Counted from the first letter of the stretch, positions 24,738 through 34,803 are shown. The stretch: 56,381 nucleotides of DNA from CAVLCC01 sp963661535 (GCA_963661535.1 CAVLCC010000006.1:1-56381), one strand, 5' to 3'. Numbers and translations: made by a program. The notes: generated from the letters alone by a model not told the origin.

Positions 24738-26384
24738 CTACTCAAGATCTTTTGCCACCTGAAGTGCGCGTTTTAGCTGAGCATCTTCTGTTGTTCCAGA
24801 AATATTTGAGCCAGATCCACTAGACTCCTCAAACTGTCCAACCTCAATATCTGGAGTTACGCCGACCTCATTGATAGTATCTCCGTTAGCACTTAAATAT
24901 TCTGCGACTGTGTATTTTATAGCCCCTCCAAACGAAAGAGGAACCAAATCTTGAACTGTGCCTTTGCCGTATGTAACTGTTCCAACAACTGTTGCTCTTT
25001 TGTCGTCTTTGAGAGCTGAGGCAACAATCTCTGATGCAGATGCACTGTTTTCATTCACCAAAACAACTAGTGGCAAGTCGGTTATCTTTTCACCAGAAGC
25101 ATATTGTTCCTCTGTCGAACTTGTAGTTTTAATCTGCATCATTACACCTTCGCCCTCAAATGCTGAAACAATCTTGCTAGCCTGACTTACATATCCTCCG
25201 CCGTTATTGCGCAAGTCTAATACCAAGCTTTTTGCACCTTGGGCTTCTAACTGTTTAACTGCTTCGCGAACAGCATCTCCAGACTCCAAATTAAAAGACG
25301 AAAGATAAATATAACCAACACTGTCTTTTAGTTCGTAATCTATGTTTGGAATTGTAATAGGTCCATATTCCATTTCTGTTTGAATGGTTTCGCCACTTAG
25401 CACAACTGCTTTTGCGTGTGTAGCAGAAGACTCGCTTGATTGGGATTGCTCGTTAGCTTGTTTGTCGGCGAGCATGGCTTCTCCAAGCTCTGTTAGGCTA
25501 TCCTCTGTAGGTCTTAACCATTCCACAGAAACATTTTGTCCATCGTCACGTTTAAGAGCTTCAGTAAAGCTAGACGGTGTCCAATCTTGCTTGTTGCCGT
25601 CTACTGATACAACAACATCGCCAACTTTAACCCCCGCCTTTGCAGCAGGTGTGTCATCGTAAACATTTGTAACAACTGTATAGTTGCCACAAAGTCCAAT
25701 CACAACACCAATGCCTGAATATGAACCAGAGGTATATTGCATGTATGTCTTATAGGCATCTGGGGTGTAATACTCTGTATGTGCATCGCCTGTAGAATTT
25801 AAGAGAGCTTCTATTGCACCTTGAGTTGCAGAATCCAAATCAATCTTATATAGACCATTGCTGTCAAGCTTTTGTGCAACTTTATATAGGCGCATTGCCA
25901 CTTCTGATGCTGGAGCTTGTTCGCCTTCCGCATATTCTCTAGGAGAGTCGTTTAAAAGCTGCCAGCCATTATTTGCAGCAAAAATACCTAAGAAGAAAAA
26001 TGCAATTGCAACAATCGTGCATATAAGCACACTTCTGCGCATAGAAACTCGCTCGGGAAGTTGTTTGCCAACTTTCTTCTCTGTTCTTCCTTCTGTGGAG
26101 AAATTAAGTGAATTTTCTTCGCTATTTGCACGCTCATCTACGCATTCATCGCTTGCGTGTTCAGTGATTGCACATCCGCTATCTGAACGCACATTTACAT
26201 ATTCATTGTTTGCGCTTTCTTTATCCAAACATTCATTTACATCCACATTATTTGTGGCGCATTCTCCATTTACACATTCTATTTTTTCAGTTTTTTCAGT
26301 TTCGCCATCTAAATAAGTAGGGGCATCGCTTTTTGCGGTGCCCTCACTATTGGCATTATTTTTTGAGTCTTGCAAATCTTGCAT
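24738..26384 (-). CDS. S41-family C-terminal processing protease (CtpA-like)
   Basis: A 548-residue membrane-anchored serine protease. Residues 1-115 are cytosolic, acidic and low-complexity, with loose repeats around Glu-Cys/Asn. One membrane segment (about 120-140, SVLICTIVAIAFFFLGIF) follows. The periplasmic or extracellular part has a PDZ domain (GIGVVIG, DDTPAAKAGVKVGDVVVSVDG) and the S41 catalytic core with the nucleophile in NENSASASEIVA and the general-base Lys in GTVTYGKGTVQ. The ATG starts 3 bases after the ftsX stop, with AAAGG 8 bases upstream inside the ftsX end, so it is coupled to ftsEX. The long N-terminus is unusual for the family. Confidence 0.88.
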   Translation of the reverse strand: MQDLQDSKNNANSEGTAKSDAPTYLDGETEKTEKIECVNGECATNNVDVNECLDKESANNEYVNVRSDSGCAITEHASDECVDERANSEENSLNFSTEGRTEKKVGKQLPERVSMRRSVLICTIVAIAFFFLGIFAANNGWQLLNDSPREYAEGEQAPASEVAMRLYKVAQKLDSNGLYKIDLDSATQGAIEALLNSTGDAHTEYYTPDAYKTYMQYTSGSYSGIGVVIGLCGNYTVVTNVYDDTPAAKAGVKVGDVVVSVDGNKQDWTPSSFTEALKRDDGQNVSVEWLRPTEDSLTELGEAMLADKQANEQSQSSESSATHAKAVVLSGETIQTEMEYGPITIPNIDYELKDSVGYIYLSSFNLESGDAVREAVKQLEAQGAKSLVLDLRNNGGGYVSQASKIVSAFEGEGVMMQIKTTSSTEEQYASGEKITDLPLVVLVNENSASASEIVASALKDDKRATVVGTVTYGKGTVQDLVPLSFGGAIKYTVAEYLSANGDTINEVGVTPDIEVGQFEESSGSGSNISGTTEDAQLKRALQVAKDLE

Positions 26385-26387
26385 ATT

Positions 26388-27305
26388 TTATGCCTTTAAA
26401 TACCTTCTCATTGCCAAAGCTGAACCAAATAGTCCAATCAAAACTCCAATTATCAACAAAACTACTGATACTCCAATAAACTCTCCGGCAGAAATATGCA
26501 CAGGCAACCATTGGATAAGATTAGCAACGTGTGGAGTTGCAACAATCTTTATTAACGCTAAGCATCCAATTGCCAAAATAGCACCTATAAGTGCATGGAT
26601 TACGCCTTCCATTACAAATGGACCTCTAATAAAGCCCTTGGTCGCACCAACAAGACGCATAATTGCAATCTCTCTGCGCCTCGCCATAATTGCAAGCCTA
26701 ATAGTGTTATTGATAAAGATTAGAGTAACAAACACTAGCAAAACAACAGCAGCAATTCCTGCATATCTCAAAATATTGGTTACACTAAAGAGTTTTTCTA
26801 CACTACGCTGTCCATACATTACAGAGTCAGACGGATTGTTTGGCTTGTCGCATATCTTTGCAAAAACTGGATCCGATGCAATTTGATTAGCCACACTCTC
26901 AACTTGTTGAGGATCCGATAGCTCTACCTCGATGGATCTTGGAAGTGGGTTTTCTCCATCTAGGGCATCGGCTATCTCAATATTTTGACTGTTTACAGAC
27001 TGTTTAAAACTCTCTAGAGCTTGTTCTTTGGTTGTAAACGTAACACTCTCAACATAACCCATCTTCTCGATGGTTGTCATCACTGTAGTTATATCTTCAT
27101 CGTTTGCCTCGTCTAAAACATAAGCAGTAATACTGACCTTATTTTCCATCTCTTGTACAACAGACTGAAGCATTGTATTCATGAAAAAGAAAAGGCCAAT
27201 AATAAATAGCGACAAAAAGATAGTTATCATTGATCCAACGCCAGTAGAGGCATTGCGTTTTAGGTTTATAAGAGCTTCTTTGAAGAAATATCCAAAATTA
27301 CGCAT
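26388..27305 (-). CDS. ftsX: Cell division permease FtsX
   Basis: A 305-residue membrane partner of FtsE. It has an N-terminal membrane segment (about residues 22-45), a large extracytoplasmic domain (50-165) with GYVESVTFTTKEQALESF and a FPNNPSD-like segment, then three further membrane segments in the FtsX permease domain (AIMARRREIAIMRLVGAT loop near residue 215). FtsEX couples ATP hydrolysis to activation of peptidoglycan hydrolases at the septum (family role). Its start overlaps the end of ftsE by 8 bases. Confidence 0.92.
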   Translation of the reverse strand: MRNFGYFFKEALINLKRNASTGVGSMITIFLSLFIIGLFFFMNTMLQSVVQEMENKVSITAYVLDEANDEDITTVMTTIEKMGYVESVTFTTKEQALESFKQSVNSQNIEIADALDGENPLPRSIEVELSDPQQVESVANQIASDPVFAKICDKPNNPSDSVMYGQRSVEKLFSVTNILRYAGIAAVVLLVFVTLIFINNTIRLAIMARRREIAIMRLVGATKGFIRGPFVMEGVIHALIGAILAIGCLALIKIVATPHVANLIQWLPVHISAGEFIGVSVVLLIIGVLIGLFGSALAMRRYLKA

Positions 27306-28281
27306 CTAAACCATACACCCCCTTGTCTTGGTCGCGAACCACATGTCCACTATCAAGTGTAATAACGCGTCTGCGCATGCTGTTAACCATTTCTCTATCA
27401 TGTGTTGCAACTAAAACAATTGTGCCAGTTCGATTAATGCGATCCAAAAGTCTCATAATTCCTAGAGAAGTCTGAGGATCAAGGTTACCAGTTGGCTCAT
27501 CGCAAATTAGCAGCGGAGGCCTGTTAACAATGGCTCTGGCAATAGACACTCTTTGCTGCTCACCACCAGAAAGCTGATCTGGATATTTATCCATTTTTTC
27601 TTCCAAACCTACCAGTCTTAAAACCTCAGGTACTTGTGTGCGAATAATATGTTTAGACTTACCAATTACTTCAAGGGCAAATGCAACATTTTCAAATGTT
27701 GTCTTTTTTTGCAAGAGCTTGAAGTCTTGAAAAACGCATCCAATATTGCGGCGCAAAAAAGGAACTCTCCAACTCTTCATTTCTGTTAAGTCTTCGCCCG
27801 CGATATATAGCTTTCCAGCTGTAGGAGCAATCTCACGATTTATCAAACGAATAAATGTTGATTTTCCAGATCCCGAATGACCAACCAAAAATACAAACTC
27901 TCCTGGATAAATCTTTAGCGAAACATTTTGCAATGCAGGTTTGTCTGGTTGTGCATCATATATTTTTGTGATGTTATCAAAATATACCGAAGGCTTAGCA
28001 TTTGAAGGAACACCTTCTGCCATTCTAACCGCTCTCATACTTGCAGTAAAAGACGGGTCAACGCTGGGCGAGTCGGCTAAATCCTGACCAGGAATTGCAG
28101 GTATGCTTTGAGTTTGAACAGGAACATTTTCTTGATTCGCTGCATCAGATACAGTTTGCGGTGCTGTTGGATAATTTGAAACTGCGGGAACATCTTGCAC
28201 GTTTTCTTTAACATGCGATCCCGTGAGATTCGGAGATTGTCCAAACGCATCGTCTTGAGGCAAATTATCCTCTAAACTCAC
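27298..28281 (-). CDS. ftsE: Cell division ATP-binding protein FtsE with N-terminal extension
   Basis: A 327-residue ABC ATPase. The C-terminal ~225 residues are a complete FtsE: VYFDNITKIYD start, Walker A GHSGSGKST, Q-loop FQDFKLL, signature LSGGEQQRV, Walker B LLICDEPTGNLD and the switch His in VATHDRE. About 95 residues precede it that are absent from usual FtsE (~230 residues); they are Pro/Gln/Ser/Val-rich and look disordered. The GTG at 28281 was chosen because GGAGA lies 5 bases upstream; no ribosome-binding site precedes the internal Met residues near the ABC domain, so the extension is probably real. It leads the ftsE-ftsX-protease-rnr group. Confidence 0.9.
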   Translation of the reverse strand: MSLEDNLPQDDAFGQSPNLTGSHVKENVQDVPAVSNYPTAPQTVSDAANQENVPVQTQSIPAIPGQDLADSPSVDPSFTASMRAVRMAEGVPSNAKPSVYFDNITKIYDAQPDKPALQNVSLKIYPGEFVFLVGHSGSGKSTFIRLINREIAPTAGKLYIAGEDLTEMKSWRVPFLRRNIGCVFQDFKLLQKKTTFENVAFALEVIGKSKHIIRTQVPEVLRLVGLEEKMDKYPDQLSGGEQQRVSIARAIVNRPPLLICDEPTGNLDPQTSLGIMRLLDRINRTGTIVLVATHDREMVNSMRRRVITLDSGHVVRDQDKGVYGLDA

Positions 28282-28618
28282 ATTTTCTCCAATCAAAAAT
28301 CGACTACATTTAATCTATGTATTATTTGAATTATTAAACATTCTGTAAAACTTTACAACACATTTAGACTTGAGTAAACATAAGTTTTCCCAATGTGTGC
28401 AAAACATTGTTTTCACGGTATAGACGGTCTAAACGTGGAGTTTGTGTGTATAACACATTCTGACAAAAAGTTGATAAACACGTGTTCTAAAACACGAGCT
28501 AAGCCAGCGGCACAAGACGCATATCTAAAATCAAAAGTCAATCTTTACTTCAAATTGCAACTGATACAATTAGTAACTCAACAAATCTTATAAAAACATT
28601 TTTGAAACATTAGAAAAA
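28282..28618. other. Intergenic stretch between ftsE and the transketolase C subunit
   Basis: A 337-base AT-rich stretch upstream of ftsE and downstream of the transketolase gene. I find no convincing gene, terminator or repeat. An 8-bp palindrome ACACGTGT occurs near 28477. A 66-codon ORF on the plus strand (28393-28593) lacks a ribosome-binding site and family signal. It presumably holds the ftsE promoter, but no clear -35/-10 pair stands out. Confidence 0.4.
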
Positions 28619-29551
28619 TTAGCGTTGCAACAAATCCTTAACACGCCCAGCAATTGAAGTCGCATCTAGACCATATTCTGCAAATAGTTCGGCAGCACTG
28701 CCTGATGTTCCAAACTTATCATTTACTCCAACTCTAACCATTTTGGTTGGAAGTTCTTCACTCAAAAGCTCTGCTACGGCAGATCCAAGACCCCCGCAAA
28801 TTAAATGTTCCTCTGCGCTAACTACAGCACGTGTTTTGGTTGCGGAGTCGAGAATTGTTTTTCTATCGAGCGGTTTTATGCTAAATACATCGATTATCTC
28901 TGCTTCAATTCCCGCTTCAGACAAAATTTCAGCAGCCTTCATAGACTCAGCTACTTCAGCACCGCAGGCGACGATAGTAACATCTGTTCCTTCTCGAATC
29001 ACCTTGGCATGTCCTAGTTCAAAATTCTCTCCATCACCATAAACTTGAGGAAGTTTTGCGCGGCCTAGTCTTATATAAAAAGGACCAGGCGTTGCAGAAG
29101 CAATTTTTATGGCTGCTCTTGCGCTCTCAAAATCCGAAGGCACAATAACGCGCATGTTAGGAAGTGTGCGCATAAGCGAAATGTCTTCAATCATCTGATG
29201 TGATCCACCATCAGGACCTACAGAAACACCAGCATGTGTAGGAGCTATCTTTACATTTAATTTTGAATAGCAAACAGTGTTGCGAATTTGATCATAAACT
29301 CTGCCTGTTCCAAATACTGCAAACGAACCAGTAAAAGCAATCTTGCCAGATAGCGAAAGACCTGCTGCAACATCAATCATATTTTGTTCGGCAATTCCTA
29401 CATTTATTAGCCGATCAGGATATACCTCCCCCAACTTTTTGGTTGTTGTTGAGCCTGATAAATCTGCATCTACCGCTACAACATCTACACCTTGTGAAAC
29501 AAGATCTACTAGCGTTAAACCATACGCCTCACGCGTTGCTTTATCGGGCAT
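28619..29551 (-). CDS. Transketolase, C-terminal subunit
   Basis: A 310-residue subunit carrying the pyrimidine-binding and C-terminal domains of a split transketolase. It shows VDADLSGSTTTKK, NVGIAEQNMIDVAAGLS (ThDP-activating Glu), GPDGGSHQMIEDISLMR and the C-terminal EEHLICGGLGSAVAE. With the partner subunit it would transfer two-carbon units in the pentose phosphate pathway. The ATG at 29551 was chosen because GGGAG lies 6 bases upstream; an in-frame TTG at 29575 has no such site. The gene overlaps the end of the N-terminal subunit by 11 bases, a sign of coupled, equimolar translation. Confidence 0.9.
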   Translation of the reverse strand: MPDKATREAYGLTLVDLVSQGVDVVAVDADLSGSTTTKKLGEVYPDRLINVGIAEQNMIDVAAGLSLSGKIAFTGSFAVFGTGRVYDQIRNTVCYSKLNVKIAPTHAGVSVGPDGGSHQMIEDISLMRTLPNMRVIVPSDFESARAAIKIASATPGPFYIRLGRAKLPQVYGDGENFELGHAKVIREGTDVTIVACGAEVAESMKAAEILSEAGIEAEIIDVFSIKPLDRKTILDSATKTRAVVSAEEHLICGGLGSAVAELLSEELPTKMVRVGVNDKFGTSGSAAELFAEYGLDATSIAGRVKDLLQR

Positions 29552-30428
29552 TGCAATCTCCCATCTCGCTATCAAGTTTTTTTATATGATCTGCAAGTTC
29601 ACCTAATGCTTGCGTAGTTTGTTCTTCTGTCGGAGCCTTGCCATGCCATCCAGCCTGGTTTTCCATAAAAGAAACACCCTTGCCTTTAGTGGTATGTGCA
29701 ATGATAATTACTGGGCCTGATGCATATTCTTTTGCCTCATTTAGAGCGTCGCAGATTTGCTCAATATTATGTCCATCTATCTCAATGGTTTTCCAACCAA
29801 AAGATGCCCATCTGTCACAAACAGGAGATACATCCATTACATCGCTTACACAACCATCTATTTGAAGATTGTTATAGTCTAAAATCGCAACTAGATTTGT
29901 CAGCTTGTATTGGCCAGCAAATTCCGCTGCTTCCCATACTTGACCTTCTTGGATTTCTCCATCTCCCATGAGCGTAAAAACCGTTGGCGCATCTGCACCA
30001 AAATTTGACCTTAGTCCCAAAGCAAGCCCTGCGCTAATCGACAAGCCCTGACCCAACGATCCAGTTGATACCTCAACTCCAGGAAGTTTAAGACAATCAG
30101 GGTGACCTTGCAGTCTGCTATGGAGTTTGCGAAGTGTTTTTAGCTCATCTCTATCAATTATTTTTGCTTGTGCTAAAGCGGCATATAAAACTGGAGCAGC
30201 GTGTCCTTTTGAAAGAATAAATCGATCTCGCATTGGATTGTCTAGCAAGCTTGAATCAAAATTCATAACTCCACTAAAATATAAGGTTGCAACTATATCA
30301 GCAGCAGAAAGCGAACCACCTGGATGCCCACTTCCAGCTCTAGAAATCATATCAACAATGTCATATCTCATATGACTAGCTATTTGAGCTATATAATTTG
30401 CCTTGTTGCCACAAGCGCCTGCCTCCAT
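29541..30428 (-). CDS. Transketolase, N-terminal subunit
   Basis: A 295-residue subunit that binds the thiamine diphosphate pyrophosphate. It shows ISRAGSGHPGGSLSAADI, SKGHAAPVLYAAL, GSLGQGLSISAGLALG and the metal/ThDP motif MGDGEIQEGQVWEAAEFA ending in DYNNLQIDG. Together with the downstream subunit it forms the full enzyme, a split arrangement common in Actinomycetota, Firmicutes and Archaea. The ATG at 30428 lies 10 bases after AGGGG; a TTG at 30446 would add six residues. Confidence 0.9.
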   Translation of the reverse strand: MEAGACGNKANYIAQIASHMRYDIVDMISRAGSGHPGGSLSAADIVATLYFSGVMNFDSSLLDNPMRDRFILSKGHAAPVLYAALAQAKIIDRDELKTLRKLHSRLQGHPDCLKLPGVEVSTGSLGQGLSISAGLALGLRSNFGADAPTVFTLMGDGEIQEGQVWEAAEFAGQYKLTNLVAILDYNNLQIDGCVSDVMDVSPVCDRWASFGWKTIEIDGHNIEQICDALNEAKEYASGPVIIIAHTTKGKGVSFMENQAGWHGKAPTEEQTTQALGELADHIKKLDSEMGDCNAR

Positions 30429-30688
30429 GCGCTTCTCACCCCTCAATTTTAAAGATATCTGCCAAACATCTCCACAAACAAAAACAAAATTTCTAGATGT
30501 ATAAATATTTGTTTTTTTAAAAACCCTATCTACATTTTATAACGCGCATACAGTGATTATCCGTCCAAAATTATTGCAACTTTCGGTATTTAAACACCTT
30601 GTAGTCAGATATGTAAGTCAAAAATGTATTTCATGGCTAAATATTAGTCTAGACATCTAAATGATTGGTCAATCCAAAATCACGCGTT

Positions 30689-31801
30689 TTACAATTCATC
30701 TTTTTGAGATGCCGTCCATCTGTGATAGCTATAAACAAATTGGTCAAGATCTCCATCTAACACATCATCTACGTTGCCACTTTCTTCGCCCGTACGAACA
30801 TCTTTAACCATCTGATATGGATACAAAACATAATTTCTTATCTGGTTGCCAAAAGAAATTTCTCGTTTTTCCCCACGCAATTCGTCAAGTTCGGCTTGTC
30901 TTTTTTGCTCCTCGAGCTCATAGAGCCTAGCCTTTAAAACCTTCATGGCTGCTTCTTTATTTTGAATTTGTGATTTCTCATTTTGACAAGTCACAACAAT
31001 TTTGGTGGGTAGATGGGTAATTCTTACAGCAGAATCTGTGGTATTAACCGATTGACCACCAGGTCCACTAGACCTATACACATCTATACGCAAGTCGTTG
31101 GGATTTATATCAAGCGTAATCTCATCTGGCAAAACTGGCAACACTTCTACGCCTGCAAATGTAGTTTGCCTTCGCTTTTTTTCATCAGTTGGAGAAATTC
31201 TAACTAACCTATGAACTCCCTGCTCCGACTTCAACATTCCATAAGCGTTTTTGCCACTAACTTCAAATGTAGCTCTGTCTATTCCTATAACTTCAGCAAC
31301 AGGAGCATCTAAAACCTTAACATTCCAGCCCCTGCGCTGCGCATATCCTAAATACATGTGAAACAGCATATCGGTCCAGTCTTGAGCCTCAAGACCACCT
31401 TGACCAGGAGTTACAGTAACTATAGCGTCTCCATGGTCAAACTCACCATCAAACCACGAGGTAAGTTCGAGTTCATCAATTTTAGATGTAAGACTAGCGA
31501 TAGATTCCAAGACTTCATCTGCCAAAGACTGATCTTGTTCATCTATCGCTAGTTCGTTTGCTACTTTAGCATCTTCAAACTCTTGTACGGCATATTCAAA
31601 ATAAGAAATTTCGTCTCGTAGCTCAGAAGCCTGCTTAGTTATTAGCTGCGCCTTATTTTGATCATCCCAAAACCCAGCTTGTGAAGTTTTATCTTCTAAC
31701 TCCTTTAATCTATAACGCTTGGTATCAATATGCAAATATTGAGTCACAGAAGTTATTCTTTTGCCAAGCTCATTGAGCTCTAAACTACGATCATCTGCCA
31801 T
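30689..31801 (-). CDS. prfB: Peptide chain release factor 2
   Basis: A 370-residue class I release factor that recognises UGA and UAA stop codons. The peptidyl-tRNA hydrolysis motif GGQ is seen in RSSGPGGQSVNTTDSAVR near residue 250, and the stop-codon-reading SPF-type loop region precedes it (about 205). The gene is one continuous frame from ATG, so the programmed +1 frameshift that controls prfB in many bacteria is absent, as in many Actinomycetota. It begins 2 bases after the secA stop, so the two are cotranscribed. Confidence 0.94.
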   Translation of the reverse strand: MADDRSLELNELGKRITSVTQYLHIDTKRYRLKELEDKTSQAGFWDDQNKAQLITKQASELRDEISYFEYAVQEFEDAKVANELAIDEQDQSLADEVLESIASLTSKIDELELTSWFDGEFDHGDAIVTVTPGQGGLEAQDWTDMLFHMYLGYAQRRGWNVKVLDAPVAEVIGIDRATFEVSGKNAYGMLKSEQGVHRLVRISPTDEKKRRQTTFAGVEVLPVLPDEITLDINPNDLRIDVYRSSGPGGQSVNTTDSAVRITHLPTKIVVTCQNEKSQIQNKEAAMKVLKARLYELEEQKRQAELDELRGEKREISFGNQIRNYVLYPYQMVKDVRTGEESGNVDDVLDGDLDQFVYSYHRWTASQKDEL

Positions 31802-31803
31802 TT

Positions 31804-34566
31804 TTATCTATTTGCTCCGTGGCACTTCTTAAATTTCTTTCCACTTCCACATGGGCACAAATCATTTCTGCCAACATTTGCAAACGGATCTTCTTTATCT
31901 TTTACAAAAGTTTTGGCTTTGCCAGTTGGCAGAGCTTGAGGAACCTGGCTAGCAGTTTGCGAATAAGAAGCTCCACCTTGAGCTTGTGCAGCTGTAGCAC
32001 TTGCCACAGTTGAAGCATCACTATCTGAAGGCCCTGAGTAGGAAGCTTTATTAAGTGTAGAAGTTTGACTTTCTTGTTCTTGAACAACTATCTTAATACG
32101 CAAAATAGTGCGGATATAATCTTCATACATCGAATCGCGCAAGAGTCCAAATGCTCTATGTGCTTCTTCTTTGTATTCAACTAGAGGATCACGCTGACCA
32201 AACGCCCTAAGACCAATTCCGGCTCTTAAATAATCCATTTCTTGCAAATGTGTCATCCAACGAGTGTCCATTGTGCGAAGCATTACTTGAGTCTCAAGCT
32301 GATGCATCTTATCCTCGCCCAAAATTTCTTCTTTTTGCGCATACAAATCAGATAAACGATCTTCAATCGACTCAATCAACTTGTTTGCATCATCAATTTC
32401 ATTAAACTGCGAGGTATCTATCTCTTTATCGCCAGTAGTTTGAACCATCCAACTATGTAGTCCGTCTAGATCCCAAGAAGATTCGGCCTTAACTTGACTG
32501 TCACAATAACTCATAACTGCATTATCCACAGTTGATTTTAGAATATCCGCAGACTTAGCATGTATATCTTTTCCATCTAAAATAGCATTGCGCTCTGCGT
32601 ATATTGCTTGCCTTTGCTGGTTCATAACGTCATCGTATTCCAAAACATTTTTTCTCGATGAGAAGTTAAGAGCCTCTACCTGATGCTGAGCATTTTCTAT
32701 AGCCTTGCTAACCATGCCAGCTTCTAGTGGAAGATCATCTGGAGTACCACTCTTTTCCATAACCTTACTAATTCGATCCATACGCTCTCCGCCAAAAAGC
32801 CTCATCAAATCGTCTTCGAGCGACAAATAAAATCTGGTTACACCAGGATCTCCTTGCCTGCCCGAACGACCTCTGAGCTGATTGTCAATTCTTCGAGAAT
32901 CATGTCTCTCAGATCCAATAACCGCTAAACCTCCAGCTTTAATTACTATGTCATGATCTTCAGCGCAAACTTCTTTGGCTTTTTCTAGTGCCTTGTTTCT
33001 CTCTTCTTCTGTTGCTTCTTCAGGCTCAATTCCGTTGGCATACAAAACCTCATCAAGCATAAATTCGGGATTTCCGCCTAGCAAAATATCTGTACCACGA
33101 CCAGCCATGTTAGTAGCGATTGTAACAGCGCCACTACGTCCAGCTTGTGCAACAATTTTTGCTTCTTTTTCGTGATGCTTTGCATTTAGAACATTATGGG
33201 GAATGCCGCGTCTGCTAAGTTTTCCAGACAAAAGTTCAGAATTTTCAATCGAAATTGTGCCAACCAAGCAAGGCTGACCAGCCTCATGTCTTTCGATAAT
33301 CTCATCTACTATTGCATTAAATTTTGCATCAGCAGTTCTATAAACAACATCATTTAGGTCTTGACGCACTACCGGCTTATTTGGTGGAATAGCAATTACA
33401 GAAATCTTATAAATATCTCTAAACTCAGCATCCTCTGTTAAAGCCGTACCAGTCATTCCAGACAACTTGTCGTAGAGCCTAAAGTAATTTTGCAAAGTAA
33501 CAGTTGCAAGTGTTTGATTTTCTTCTTTTACCAAAACATTTTCTTTAGCTTCTAGAGCTTGATGTAATCCGTCTGAATAGCGACGACCTTCCATAATGCG
33601 ACCAGTAAATTCGTCAACAATCTTAACTTCGCCATCAACCACAACATAATCTACATCTTTATGGAACATAAACTCAGCTTTTAGAGCTTGTTGCAAATGG
33701 TTAACCAATTGACCCGACGTATCCGAATACAAATCGTCAATTCCTAGCATGTTCTCAACTCTTGCAAGACCTTCCTCAGTAGCCATAATAGTGCGTTTTG
33801 CTTCGTCAAGCTCATAGTCTACATCTGCTTGCAAGCCAGGCATAACTCTAGCGAACTTGCGATAAGTCTCTGCTGCTTCATTTCCTGCACCAGAAATAAT
33901 AAGTGGAGTTCTTGCCTCGTCAATCAAAATGGAGTCAACCTCGTCCACAATTGCATATTTATGCCCTCGTTGCACTCTACCTTCTGCTCTAGTTACCATG
34001 TTGTCTCGAAGATAGTCAAAACCAAACTCAGAGTTCGTTCCATAAGTAATATCGGCATCATAAGCAGGCTTTTTGGCTTCGTACTTCATACCATTTTGAA
34101 TTAAGCCTACGCTCATGCCCATATACTTATAAATTCTGCCCATCCATTCGCTATCGCGCTTTGCTAAGTAGTCATTTACAGTAACAATATGTATTCCGTC
34201 TCCTGGAATTGCATTAAGATATCCAGCTAGTGTAGAAACAAGTGTTTTTCCTTCACCAGTTTTCATTTCTGCAATTGCGCCTTGATGCAATGCCATACCT
34301 CCAATGAGCTGAACATCAAAATGTCTCATGCCCATTTCTCTTACAGCAGCTTCTCTAACTGCTGCAAATGCCTCTGGAAGCATATGGTCTAGTGTCTCGC
34401 CATTTTCGTACCTTTGCCTGAACTCCGCAGTCATTGCCTTTAGTTCGTCATCTTGCTTTGCCTGCATTTCAGGTTCTATGGCGTTAATTTTGCCCACAAT
34501 AGACTCAAAATGTTTTAGCTGTTTGCCACCGCCAGCTGTGAGCAGTTTCTTAAATAAATTCGCCAT
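31804..34566 (-). CDS. secA: Preprotein translocase ATPase SecA
   Basis: A 920-residue motor that drives secretory proteins through SecYEG. It has Walker A MKTGEGKTL near residue 100, the DEAD-type VDEVDSILIDEARTPLIISG region, the preprotein cross-linking and helical scaffold domains, GGNPEFM and the QLRGRSGRQGDPG motif. A Ser/Ala/Gln-rich linker (about 845-890) leads to a C-terminal SEC-C zinc motif (CPCGSGKKFKKCH). The ATG at 34566 (MANLFKKLL) follows GAGAGGA by 12 bases and matches the family start; an upstream in-frame start at 34647 adds 27 basic residues without support. Confidence 0.95.
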   Translation of the reverse strand: MANLFKKLLTAGGGKQLKHFESIVGKINAIEPEMQAKQDDELKAMTAEFRQRYENGETLDHMLPEAFAAVREAAVREMGMRHFDVQLIGGMALHQGAIAEMKTGEGKTLVSTLAGYLNAIPGDGIHIVTVNDYLAKRDSEWMGRIYKYMGMSVGLIQNGMKYEAKKPAYDADITYGTNSEFGFDYLRDNMVTRAEGRVQRGHKYAIVDEVDSILIDEARTPLIISGAGNEAAETYRKFARVMPGLQADVDYELDEAKRTIMATEEGLARVENMLGIDDLYSDTSGQLVNHLQQALKAEFMFHKDVDYVVVDGEVKIVDEFTGRIMEGRRYSDGLHQALEAKENVLVKEENQTLATVTLQNYFRLYDKLSGMTGTALTEDAEFRDIYKISVIAIPPNKPVVRQDLNDVVYRTADAKFNAIVDEIIERHEAGQPCLVGTISIENSELLSGKLSRRGIPHNVLNAKHHEKEAKIVAQAGRSGAVTIATNMAGRGTDILLGGNPEFMLDEVLYANGIEPEEATEEERNKALEKAKEVCAEDHDIVIKAGGLAVIGSERHDSRRIDNQLRGRSGRQGDPGVTRFYLSLEDDLMRLFGGERMDRISKVMEKSGTPDDLPLEAGMVSKAIENAQHQVEALNFSSRKNVLEYDDVMNQQRQAIYAERNAILDGKDIHAKSADILKSTVDNAVMSYCDSQVKAESSWDLDGLHSWMVQTTGDKEIDTSQFNEIDDANKLIESIEDRLSDLYAQKEEILGEDKMHQLETQVMLRTMDTRWMTHLQEMDYLRAGIGLRAFGQRDPLVEYKEEAHRAFGLLRDSMYEDYIRTILRIKIVVQEQESQTSTLNKASYSGPSDSDASTVASATAAQAQGGASYSQTASQVPQALPTGKAKTFVKDKEDPFANVGRNDLCPCGSGKKFKKCHGANR

Positions 34567-34803
34567 TAGATTGTTGATTCCTCTCAAAAATGCATGTTCT
34601 TTTTTGCATGCGTGTCGTTTACGTACCAACTCATTAGAATAACGCAAACACCCACTTTATATATTTAGTGTTTTGTGACAAGCCCTCCTTATCGGCACAA
34701 GCGTTATAAATGTGCTGAAATTGTGCATTTTAAAAATGCTTACTTAAAGTTTAGATTAGTGATGTATAGAAATATTGCATTACTTATTTAATTATCAAGG
34801 TAC

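Noticed and set aside
28477..28500. DnaA boxes or replication origin in the ftsE-transketolase gap, suggested by AT richness and TTGATAAACACG-like strings
   Set aside because: No TTATNCACA cluster is present, and dnaA/dnaN are not in the window.
28393..28593. 66-codon ORF on the plus strand between ftsE and the transketolase gene
   Set aside because: It has no ribosome-binding site, irregular composition and no family resemblance; it lies in an ordinary promoter-sized gap.
30689..31801. Programmed frameshift in prfB
   Set aside because: The reading frame is continuous from ATG with no internal TGA near codon 26, so no frameshift is needed.
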